A DNA stretch of 22,750 bases from Bacteroidales bacterium UBA3297 (GTDB taxonomy: Bacteria > Bacteroidota > Bacteroidia > Bacteroidales > Paludibacteraceae): the NCBI GenBank assembly GCA_002362105.1, contig DETD01000024.1, positions 149,192 through 171,941 of the forward strand, written 5' to 3'. The notes beneath the pieces are model-generated. The model was given only the letters and a program-made list of their open reading frames with translations, made no database searches and was not told the DNA's origin. Position numbers and translations under genes: made by a program. Position 1 is the first letter of the stretch, and every line of letters starts with the position of its first letter. Shown in pieces: positions 14,765 through 21,771 of this stretch.

Positions 14765-15541
14765 TCATTGTATGAATTTTTTCCCATCTATATAATAGAC
14801 AACCTCACGACTTGGTATATTTTCTATTGTTTCTATTTCTTCTAAGTAATGCAATTCATGTGGTTTATAAAAGGGATATTCAATTGGGTCGTACTTCGTT
14901 TTTTTAAATGCAAATGACATGTTTTTAGATAGAATAAAAATTTTACCTTTGTATTTATAGTAGCCTAAACAATGTTTAATACCCTCTGTTAAATAGTATT
15001 TATCGATACTGTACAAACATAAAAATTTGCCTTTCCTTAATATAAAATAGAGAATTTCTCCTTCGTTAACTTCGTTTTCCCCTTTAAGGAACTGCTCTAT
15101 GAAATAATTTATATTTATATTTTTGATTATACATTTGTAAAGTCGAGCTTCACCAAGTTTTTTATTAATTAAAGATTCTATCCTAATTGAATCTGGCATC
15201 TTATAATATGTTTTTTCATGATATTTTAATATAGTATCTTTTATTGTAATACATTCTCTTGTATTGTTGTTTTTATTACTTATAGAAACCAGAGTATCAG
15301 ATATTTGCATCCAATCACCTGTTTCAAAATCAAAATCTTCAGTATCATAAATATTGGAAATTTTAACTTTTCTTAACGGCTCTTCATTGATTTCCCAATA
15401 TTCAAAAAAAATAAGAGAGTCACTTGAAATCCATATACTATTCTCAATATTTTCCGATTGAGCATAATTAGATGAAAAACAATATAATAGAAGGATGACA
15501 AATCTTTTAATTTTTCTTTTGATAGTATTTAAAGAAGTCAT
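14765..15541 (-). CDS. Exported immunity protein of JAB-toxin cassette B (unknown family)
   Basis: The ATG at 15541 gives MTSLNTIKRKIKRFVILLLY, then CFSSNYAQSEN, a normal signal peptide. A longer open frame upstream (to 15631) would bury it, so I chose the inner start. The start overlaps the toxin stop (15507) by 35 nt, implying coupled translation. The mature protein of about 235 residues is hydrophilic and beta-rich (SIWISSDSLIFFEYW, GEILYFILRKGKFLCLYSID, REVVYYIDGKKF). I do not recognise a family. Its role as immunity is inferred from position directly after the toxin. An exported protein fits a toxin acting outside the cytosol. It ends 26 nt before the open frame of cassette A. Confidence 0.6.
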   Translation of the reverse strand: MTSLNTIKRKIKRFVILLLYCFSSNYAQSENIENSIWISSDSLIFFEYWEINEEPLRKVKISNIYDTEDFDFETGDWMQISDTLVSISNKNNNTRECITIKDTILKYHEKTYYKMPDSIRIESLINKKLGEARLYKCIIKNININYFIEQFLKGENEVNEGEILYFILRKGKFLCLYSIDKYYLTEGIKHCLGYYKYKGKIFILSKNMSFAFKKTKYDPIEYPFYKPHELHYLEEIETIENIPSREVVYYIDGKKFIQ

Positions 15542-16490
15542 AATGTTTAGAGTTTTTATTGTATTTAACATACGTCTTAGTTTTTGGCACATAGATTTGA
15601 AATTTTGGATCACTAATACCTTTCTTTGCATTTATATCACAAAGTTTTTTTATGTGTTGCATATCAGCTGGTTTATGAAAGAATTCTGATTTAGGATTAT
15701 CATATTCAAAACCGGAAGGAGAATAATTTCCACCTGGATGAGAGTGAGTATGTCCTATTAAGGTTTTATCTTTATATCTGTCTGATTTTAAAATATAACT
15801 TGCTGCATATTCATGATTGATATCACCTGATGTAGAAACCGTGCTTTCCGTCTTAAAAGTCAAATTTGTCCATTCTACATTTGTATTATCCGCCAAGAAT
15901 TCAAACAATTGTTTGGATTTATCATTCTTACCTGTTGAAAAATAAGTATATTTTTTTTGCGTTTTGCCTTTTTTCGTTATAGTTATGCTCTCCTGCTTAA
16001 ATGTATTATACTCAAAAGACTTAGTTTTATCTTTGAGGATATTCCCATTCTCGTCTACAATATTAAAGATATCTTTTTCTTTATTTGTCCTATGTTTTAC
16101 TAATTCGCCATTCTGTGAAAAATCCCATTCATCTCTTCCGTCAGGGTCAATCAACTTGACAGGATTTGACATACAGTAGTTGTATGGAGAAGAGCCTCCA
16201 TGGTCCTCCCACATCGGGTCCACACTCAACCACATTGCCCCTGTAGGGTCAAGGTAGCGTGCTCCATAATAATACAACCCCGTTTCCTCGTCCAGTTCCT
16301 TGGCGTTGAAAAGGTAAGGCGAAGCCCAGTTGCCATTGCGTTCCTCCACAAAAACCTCGCCATACGGAATGTACACCACGTTCTGGGTAATACGGCCGTC
16401 AAGGTCAGTGACCATGGCAGTGCTGCCCAAATGGTCGGGATGGTAGAAGTAGAGGGCTGGCGCAGTGTCGGTTGCGGTCTGGGCGACCAA
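15507..16490 (-). CDS. Displaced RHS cassette B with JAB-like metallopeptidase toxin (Toxin-JAB1 type)
   Basis: From a TTG at 16490 (no ATG until STAMVTD in the core; an in-frame TGA lies a little upstream) the ORF has the RHS core to NPVKLIDPDGRDE (about residue 122). A unique domain follows. HEYAASYILKSD supplies a likely Glu, and LIGHTHSHPGGNY carries the H-x-H-x-H metal site (His247, 249, 251), as in JAB/JAMM isopeptidases of the JAB-like toxin 1 family. The usual S-x-x-D is replaced by KPADM, so the Ser is missing while an Asp remains. Proteolytic or deubiquitinase-like activity is known for JAB folds in general; the target here is unknown. The domain is open to the end, but the cassette lacks a proper N-terminus, so it is probably a silent reserve. 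Confidence 0.75.
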   Translation of the reverse strand: MVAQTATDTAPALYFYHPDHLGSTAMVTDLDGRITQNVVYIPYGEVFVEERNGNWASPYLFNAKELDEETGLYYYGARYLDPTGAMWLSVDPMWEDHGGSSPYNYCMSNPVKLIDPDGRDEWDFSQNGELVKHRTNKEKDIFNIVDENGNILKDKTKSFEYNTFKQESITITKKGKTQKKYTYFSTGKNDKSKQLFEFLADNTNVEWTNLTFKTESTVSTSGDINHEYAASYILKSDRYKDKTLIGHTHSHPGGNYSPSGFEYDNPKSEFFHKPADMQHIKKLCDINAKKGISDPKFQIYVPKTKTYVKYNKNSKHYDFFKYYQKKN

Positions 16491-16625
16491 AAGTCTGGAA
16501 GAGATTCTATTTCATGGGGTTAAAGGTACGGAATTATACAAGCACAAAGATATTACAATTGAAAAAAATTAATTATTGTACCAATGGATAATTTGACTTA
16601 AAAGGGTCGTTTTATATAGAATACG

Positions 16626-17057
16626 CTACTTCGCTTTTATTAAATCCATCAACACAAGTCTTTTTTTGCAAATACAGCTTATTTGATTAACTGAATAAAA
16701 ATAAAAACCACCATCGCCTACAATATAAATATTTTCTATTAACCCAAACCTGTTGTATGAAACAAGAATACAATCAATTCGCCATGAACCAGGTCCAGCA
16801 CTTGCATCAAGATTCAAAAACTCTTTGATATCAGTTAATTGTTTAAGTTCTTTGCCTTTAAATGATTTCTGTTCTTCAAAAAGAAAAGGAATCATCAGTT
16901 CGTTAAGCAATTTGATTTCTACTATATGACCTCTCAGATCTCCTATTTCGCATTCTGCTGGACATGAGTATACTACAACGGTATTATGGTATTTAAAAAA
17001 ATGAGTTAGCGCAAATATAATTAACAACGCCAATGCTAAAAGTTTGATTTTTTTCAT
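16626..17057 (-). CDS. Membrane-anchored immunity protein of cassette C (unknown family)
   Basis: 143 residues. MKKIKLLALALLIIFALTHF is an uncleaved anchor or signal, followed by YHNTVVVYSCPAECEIGDLR and a C-terminal half with GFYFYSVNQISCICKKR. It overlaps the toxin stop by 4 nt (ATGA at 17054-17057), the classic sign of coupled translation. No family recognised. The position and overlap make it the immunity partner; the anchor suggests protection at the envelope. It remains intact although the toxin gene carries two lesions. Confidence 0.6.
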   Translation of the reverse strand: MKKIKLLALALLIIFALTHFFKYHNTVVVYSCPAECEIGDLRGHIVEIKLLNELMIPFLFEEQKSFKGKELKQLTDIKEFLNLDASAGPGSWRIDCILVSYNRFGLIENIYIVGDGGFYFYSVNQISCICKKRLVLMDLIKAK

Positions 17058-18016
17058 TTTCTTGTACCTTTTATAGTTTTTTCTCTATTAGCTAAAGGGA
17101 CTATTATGGTTCTGTTGTTTGGGTCTCGATTGAAAGCACAATAGTAATTTAAAACATATTTACAATTTTCCCCCATGCTTGACTGCCCCCACTGTACTCT
17201 AACATTATATACATGGATATTACCTTTTGTTAGGTTTGATATATTCTCCGCAAGTTTTCCAAGACCTGAACGACAGGAAACTAAGTCAAAATTTGCATTT
17301 ATAGAAAAACTTTCTTTTTTAAACTCACTGCCATCTAATCTTTCTAAACCATCAAATATGGTTATAACCAATTGCCATATCATCAGGGTGTCCGTGCCCA
17401 TAATATGTGAAATCAGTTATTAAATCAGCTTTTCGCTTCTTATCTGATAAAGAAAAAGTTGATTTTTTATTGACATAATCTACAATATCAGCGTCGTCAT
17501 TAACTTTTAAAAAATGTATTTTATTTTTTTCCGCTTCACTTTTATAAAGATCTAATTCTTCTTGACTATATTGGCCTTCATAAACTAACATTGTAACTTG
17601 TTCGTTTTTTGATTTACGTTTATATTCTTTTGCTCTATCTATACCCGCTTGGAGGAAAAATCTCTTGTTTTTACCGTATCTATAGTCTCCATTAGATTTG
17701 ATATCTTCTTTAGGGCCATCACCTTCATTTCCTACAACAACTATTTTCTCCCTACCATCCGGATCAATAAACTTCACCGGATTCCCCGCACAATAGTTAT
17801 ACGGGTTCATTCCCGGATATTTTTCCTGCAATGGGTCAGTACTCAACCAAACCGCTGTAGTCGGGTCAAGGTAGCGTGCTCCATAATAGTACAGCCCCGT
17901 TTCATCATCAAGTTCCTTGGCGTTGAAGAGGTATGGAGAAGCCCAACAGCCATTGCGCTCACAAACACCTCGCCATACGGAATATACACCACATTCTGGG
18001 TAATGTGGCCGTCAAG
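17054..18016 (-). pseudogene. Displaced RHS cassette C, toxin resembling a clan CD cysteine peptidase, broken twice
   Basis: The RHS core starts abruptly at LDGHITQNVVYIPYGEVF. A 4-bp deletion (TTCC missing between 17960 and 17961 compared with cassette A) shifts the frame. The core resumes at ERNGCWASPYLF and runs to NPVKFIDPDGREK. The toxin domain follows: ADLITDFTYYGHGHPDDMAI up to GYNHI with a TGA at 17352. The other frame continues DGLERLDGSEFKKESF, then ANFDLVSCRSGLGKLAENI, to 17054. Removing one T near 17354-17356 restores one frame. A hydrophobic strand ending in H-G (codon 17394-17396) and a second ending in S-C-R-S-G (Cys codon 17274-17276) match the His and Cys motifs of caspase/gingipain-like peptidases. 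That function is a prediction. The first 25 core codons are also missing. Confidence 0.65.
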
Positions 18017-18100
18017 ATTTTTTCGACTGGTTAGTCTCCCTATAGTATGCTCAGTTGTTACACTCTAGTGTGTATGAACGGTGAAGAGACTACCTTAGTT

Positions 18101-18119
18101 CCCTTCACAGTGTGAAGGG
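18101..18119. other. Isolated 19-bp inverted repeat upstream of cassette C
   Basis: CCCTTCACA, G, TGTGAAGGG forms a perfect 9-bp stem. There is no T run on either side, so it is not a good terminator. A weaker ACACT/AGTGT pair lies at 18059-18070. The 290 bases between the truncated cassette C and Rpn copy 2 hold no gene I can support; this may be a remnant of an insertion boundary. Confidence 0.35.
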
Positions 18120-18259
18120 TATTGATAATGAATTTATTAAATATATTTTACTAGACAATAGTATAATCTTTTGCCTGAATAATTAAAATTAATGCTTTTT
18201 TGTTTCATGGCAAAGTGGGCGAATCCTTTCCGTGACTATAATCAGAATTGTTTTGAATA

Positions 18260-18290
18260 TTTGAAGTGTTTTGAATAATAGTTAACTTTG
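18260..18290 (+). promoter_or_regulatory. Promoter of Rpn copy 2
   Basis: TTTG (18260-18263), 19 nt, TAACTTTG (18283-18290), then a 15-nt stretch to the ATG that is identical to that of copy 1. Confidence 0.75.
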
Positions 18291-18305
18291 TGAAAACTAA
18301 GAACT

Positions 18306-19202
18306 ATGGGTAAGTATTTAGATCCGAGATACGACTTGACATTTAAGGCGGTGTTCGCCGAACATCCTGACCTTATTATCAGCTTCTTGAATGCGCTGCT
18401 GCCGTTCAAGGACGGGTCTAAAGTGACCGATATCGAATATCTGCCGCCCGAGTTGGTTCCAGACAGCCCACTGAAAAAGTACTCCATAGTCGATGTTCGG
18501 TGCAAGGACGACCAGGGTCGCCAGTTCATTGTGGAAATGCAGATGTACTGGACCGACGAGTTCAAGCAGCGTGTGCTGTTCAACGCCTCGAAAGCCTACG
18601 TCAAGCAGGCCGACAAGGGTTACAGCTACAGCCGTCTGCAACCCGTTTACTCGCTCAGCATCGTGAACGATAACGCATTCACCGGAACCGAGCACTACCA
18701 CCTCTTCCAGATGGCGGAGCAAGGCAATCCGGAACGGGTGATTGAGGGCATTGAGATGGTGTTTGTGGAACTGCCCAAGTTTGTACCACAGTCGCCATCG
18801 ATAAGCAGGATGCACCGCCTGTGGCTCCGCTTTATGACTGAAATTAACGAGAATACGGCCAGCGTGCCGCAGGAATTGCTCGACGACCCTGAAATCAGCA
18901 AGGCCATCTCCATCGTAGAACGTGGCGCCTACTCGGAAGAACAGCTTGCCACCTACGACAAGTACAGGGACATGGCTGCCACCGAGAAAGCCCTGATTGA
19001 CGGCTCTTTTAACAAGGGTCGTGCAGAAGGACGTGCGGAGGGTGAGGCAATCGGCTTGGAGAAGGGCGAGGCAATCGGCTTGGAAAAGGGCGCACACGCA
19101 AAAAACATTGACAACGCCCGAAAAATGAAAGAATGCGGTGTTGATATACACATTATCTCCACCGTTACAGGGCTTTCTGCAGATGAAATTGAAAATCTCT
19201 GA
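18306..19202 (+). CDS. Rpn family recombination-promoting nuclease/putative transposase, copy 2
   Basis: 298 residues, same length as copy 1 and alike in all key parts: MGKYLDPRYDLTFKAVFAEH, IVDVRCKDD...FIVEMQ with Asp63, Glu77 and Gln79, and the tail DIHIISTVTGLSADEIENL. The middle (residues 110-235) has diverged more. The C-terminal Gly/Glu repeat differs in detail and contains an exact-length 24-bp tandem duplication (19044-19091). Transcribed from its own promoter, opposite to the RHS cassettes. Appears intact. A role in moving or reshuffling the neighbouring cassettes is conceivable from position but not shown. Confidence 0.9.
   Translation: MGKYLDPRYDLTFKAVFAEHPDLIISFLNALLPFKDGSKVTDIEYLPPELVPDSPLKKYSIVDVRCKDDQGRQFIVEMQMYWTDEFKQRVLFNASKAYVKQADKGYSYSRLQPVYSLSIVNDNAFTGTEHYHLFQMAEQGNPERVIEGIEMVFVELPKFVPQSPSISRMHRLWLRFMTEINENTASVPQELLDDPEISKAISIVERGAYSEEQLATYDKYRDMAATEKALIDGSFNKGRAEGRAEGEAIGLEKGEAIGLEKGAHAKNIDNARKMKECGVDIHIISTVTGLSADEIENL
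19044..19091 (+). repeat. 24-bp tandem duplication inside Rpn copy 2
   Basis: Two adjacent 24-bp units (19044-19067, 19068-19091) differ by one base and each encode EAIGLEKG. Copy 1 has only one such unit in a comparable but different repeat. Length variation in this hinge by slippage is likely and keeps the frame. Confidence 0.8.
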
Positions 19203-19219
19203 TAAACGTCATATTAAAG

Positions 19220-19250
19220 AAAACAGCTGGCGATATTGCCAGCTGTTTTT
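19220..19250 (+). terminator. Terminator after Rpn copy 2
   Basis: Stem AAAACAGCTGGC / GCCAGCTGTTTT with a 6-nt centre (GATATT) and a T run. Same position relative to the gene as in copy 1. Confidence 0.85.
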
Positions 19251-19450
19251 TATTCTGTCACAATGTTATCACGATAATCGAGACTGAGGAAGATACAACT
19301 TCTTTGGATTTTCCGCATATTTCTTGAATGGAGGTTCCATTTAAACTTCTTCTAAAGTGTTAGAGAAGAGGGCGTAGCCTCGGAGGCAAGTGCGTCAGTG
19401 GGCAGTACAGATGAGAGGGGGAGGCGACACTTAAGGGATAAACAAGAATT

Positions 19451-20044
19451 TTATTTTATGAGTTTCGGAATTTTGCTTGTCTTTAAAATTTCTCCCTTAC
19501 AATTGATAACTCTTATTTCTTTGTCTTCAAAAATAACCCGAGCAGTTCCATCTTCAAAGTCCGTTGCCGTCTGATAGATATTAGGAATTACAATTTGACC
19601 TGTTTTATTGATATAGCCATACTTACCTTGAAAAAGAAATCTTGCTAGTCCATTATGGAAATCATAAGGGAACCTACCCTGAATTCTCAGAATAACATTC
19701 CCTTGGGCATTTAAATAAGAACAAATTGGTATGCTATCTTTAATAACTGAAGCTATCACTCCATCAGAAAGGGGACCAAGATAAGTATATATACAATTTA
19801 CAATTTCTTTCCCTTTTTGGTTTATATAACCATATCGACCATTTCTCCTAACCAAGCATAGACTATCCTTAAATTTATAGGAACATTTATAATGTTGTTC
19901 GTAAATATAAGGGACTATCAGTAACCCTTTTTCGTCTATGAAACCCACATTTTCAGTCTCTGGGTCTATAACACTTTTTAAATGTTGTCCCTCGGCATTT
20001 AAGTAAAATAGGTGAAGTATAAAGACAAATAAAAAATATTTCAT
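19451..20044 (-). CDS. Exported WG-repeat immunity protein of cassette D
   Basis: 197 residues. The signal peptide MKYFLFVFILHLFYLNAEGQ is followed by WG-type repeats: VGFIDEKGLLIVPYIYE, YGYINQKGKEIVNCIY and YGYINKTGQIVIPNIY, with F-x-x-G-[LT]-A-R-x between them. WG repeats form beta modules used for binding. The start overlaps the toxin stop by 4 nt (ATGA, 20041-20044). Position and coupling mark it as the immunity partner of the HExxH toxin; the signal peptide suggests neutralisation in the periplasm. Pairing of a WG-repeat protein with this toxin type is not one I know. It ends about 40 bp from the Rpn copy 2 unit. Confidence 0.7.
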   Translation of the reverse strand: MKYFLFVFILHLFYLNAEGQHLKSVIDPETENVGFIDEKGLLIVPYIYEQHYKCSYKFKDSLCLVRRNGRYGYINQKGKEIVNCIYTYLGPLSDGVIASVIKDSIPICSYLNAQGNVILRIQGRFPYDFHNGLARFLFQGKYGYINKTGQIVIPNIYQTATDFEDGTARVIFEDKEIRVINCKGEILKTSKIPKLIK

Positions 20045-20991
20045 TTTGTATTATTTACGCTACCGTAATTATTTCTGACTCTTTGATTACCTCCAATTTC
20101 TTTTAAATAACGCGCAATTTCAGTCTCCCGATCCATTGCCATCCTCTCTGTTGGAGAATCGTTCTTACTACTACCCCAGAGACCATTACCACCCTCAGTA
20201 AAGTGATAATCGTAAATCTGCGGTCCAGTCCAGCCTTCATACTCTTGAGGAGATTGATTATAGATGTTTAAAAAGCTACGGATTATATTGTCACAAGAAT
20301 TATCATTTAAATCAAAATGTCTTACACAAGCATCATATATAGCAGCGTGTCTTAATTCATGAAATAAAGAAACTGCAAAAGAATACTTTTTCCCATCTAT
20401 AACAAGAGGATCATTTTCATTTAAACGAATGAAAGGGAGCATATACTTTGACTTGTTTTTATCAAAGATTATTTCTTGTCGACTACTATTTAAATCAAGT
20501 CCTCGAAACGCTGTATAATTAGTTCTTAATTTATCCGAATAAATTGAACCGACTGAAAATAGATTTGGCTCGTCATCCACAAAAAACACATGGTATTCAA
20601 TAGGGCTATCCTTTAATTGTTTATAGTCATCCAACAACGATTCGTCATCTATCATTGATATGTATGAATTAAATAGAGACTCTTCATCCGAATTCCTAAA
20701 CACATAAGCCCTTCCATCCGGGTCCACCAACTTCACCGGATTGTTGAGGCAATAATTATAAGGCGTCTTATCTGGGGCATTCTTCCACTTCGGGTCCACA
20801 CTCAACCAAACTGCTGTAGTCGGGTCAAGGTAACGTGCCCCATAATAGTACAACCCCGTCTCCTCGTCGAGTTCCTTGGCGTTGAAGAGGTAAGGCGAAG
20901 TCCAACTGCCATTGCGCTCTTCCACGAACACTTCGCCATACGGAATGTACACCACATTCTGGGTGATATGACCGTCTTCGTTGGTGACCAT
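20041..20991 (-). CDS. Displaced RHS cassette D with HExxH zinc metallopeptidase toxin
   Basis: From the ATG at 20991 (inside STAMVTN of the core; the frame is open back to 21054, where a TGA stops it), 316 residues. The RHS core ends at NPVKLVDPDGRAY (about residue 93). The toxin domain carries YSFAVSLFHELRHAAIYDAC, with His211, Glu212 and His215 as the zinc site. A plausible third ligand is Glu282 or Glu289 (SPTERMAMDRETEIARYL). This is the layout of zincin-like peptidase toxins on RHS tips. Upstream the DNA still matches cassette E for some 50 bp, but with one base missing and the TGA, so it is cut off from any RHS body. The domain itself is intact. Confidence 0.78.
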   Translation of the reverse strand: MVTNEDGHITQNVVYIPYGEVFVEERNGSWTSPYLFNAKELDEETGLYYYGARYLDPTTAVWLSVDPKWKNAPDKTPYNYCLNNPVKLVDPDGRAYVFRNSDEESLFNSYISMIDDESLLDDYKQLKDSPIEYHVFFVDDEPNLFSVGSIYSDKLRTNYTAFRGLDLNSSRQEIIFDKNKSKYMLPFIRLNENDPLVIDGKKYSFAVSLFHELRHAAIYDACVRHFDLNDNSCDNIIRSFLNIYNQSPQEYEGWTGPQIYDYHFTEGGNGLWGSSKNDSPTERMAMDRETEIARYLKEIGGNQRVRNNYGSVNNTK

Positions 20992-21201
20992 GGCGGTACT
21001 GCCAAGATGGTCGGGATGGTAGAAGTAGAGGGCTGGCGCAGTGTCGGTTGCTAATCATTGTACTTGTCCGTCTTTGTTTGTTTTTCTACAAATTTAGCAT
21101 TCATCTGATAACACTGCAAACTGGGGAGAAGAACGTATGCAAAGCCCCTTGGTGTATCAAGAGTACCGGAAGTCCTCTGACGCAATTACAGATTAAATAT
21201 A

Positions 21202-21771
21202 CTATTTTCGAGAATCAGGCTTTAATGACTCCTCTACAGGTGGAGGTGGTGGCGTACCTATGCAATCTTCATCAACTATTGCTTCCTCTATTCCTTTAAA
21301 AGGGGGTTCTGGATGACGGATAAATTCTTGTAATTGTAGAATGCAATCCAAATTAGGTGTTCCTTCTCCACACTCCAGAATGATAAAATTATTTGTTGCT
21401 TTATTAATTGCACACAAAAATTCCGTTTCGTGTATCCAAATTTCGTCTTCCTTAGGTATGTTACGGACAGATTCCCCTTTTATTTTAAAATTTGTCTTAT
21501 TAAAAATATAATAATCATCTTTTTTTATTATTTCTTTTGCGTCATCAATGGAATCTGCATAGAGTTCTAATATAAGTACATCATTTTTCTCTTCACATAA
21601 AATAGTAAGACATTTTGTCTCGTATATATGCTCTTGTTTTACGTAAGAAATCACCTTATTTGTACATTCGTCTACAATTTGTGATGTATTCATATTTGAA
21701 CATGATGTTAGACTATTTATAGCCAGCATACTTTTTAATAGAAAAAGGAACTTGTTTTTCACTTGTGCCAT
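21202..21771 (-). CDS. Lipoprotein immunity protein of JAB-toxin cassette E (unknown family)
   Basis: 189 residues. The ATG at 21771 gives MAQVKNKFLFLLKSMLAINS then LTSCSNMN, a short lipoprotein signal with lipobox LTSC (Cys24). An inner Met (codon 15, at 21729) would leave too little before the Cys, so I prefer the outer start. It overlaps the toxin stop (21713) by 59 nt. The mature part is mixed alpha/beta (LTILCEEKNDVLILELYADS, NNFIILECGEGTP) and ends in a Pro-rich tail (GTPPPPPVEES). No family recognised; the immunity role is inferred from position. Envelope location parallels the other peptidase-toxin partners here. Confidence 0.65.
   Translation of the reverse strand: MAQVKNKFLFLLKSMLAINSLTSCSNMNTSQIVDECTNKVISYVKQEHIYETKCLTILCEEKNDVLILELYADSIDDAKEIIKKDDYYIFNKTNFKIKGESVRNIPKEDEIWIHETEFLCAINKATNNFIILECGEGTPNLDCILQLQEFIRHPEPPFKGIEEAIVDEDCIGTPPPPPVEESLKPDSRK

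Larger units (their letters stand above)
18221..19408 (+). mobile_element. Rpn-family unit, copy 2 (gene plus conserved flanks)
   Basis: Direct repeat of 11923-13112 in the same orientation. It sits between cassettes C and D, directly downstream of the immunity gene of D, just as copy 1 sits directly downstream of the immunity gene of A. The coding part is diverged enough (many synonymous and some amino-acid changes) that the duplication is not recent. No inverted termini found. Confidence 0.6.

Noticed and set aside
18318..19151. Minus-strand frame of 277 codons over Rpn copy 2
   Set aside because: Shadow of a GC-rich conserved nuclease gene. Copy 1 has no matching open frame on that strand.
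11923..19408. Composite transposon made of the two Rpn units
   Set aside because: No terminal inverted repeats or target-site duplication could be found, and the copies are diverged; kept only as a hypothesis about recombination between direct repeats.
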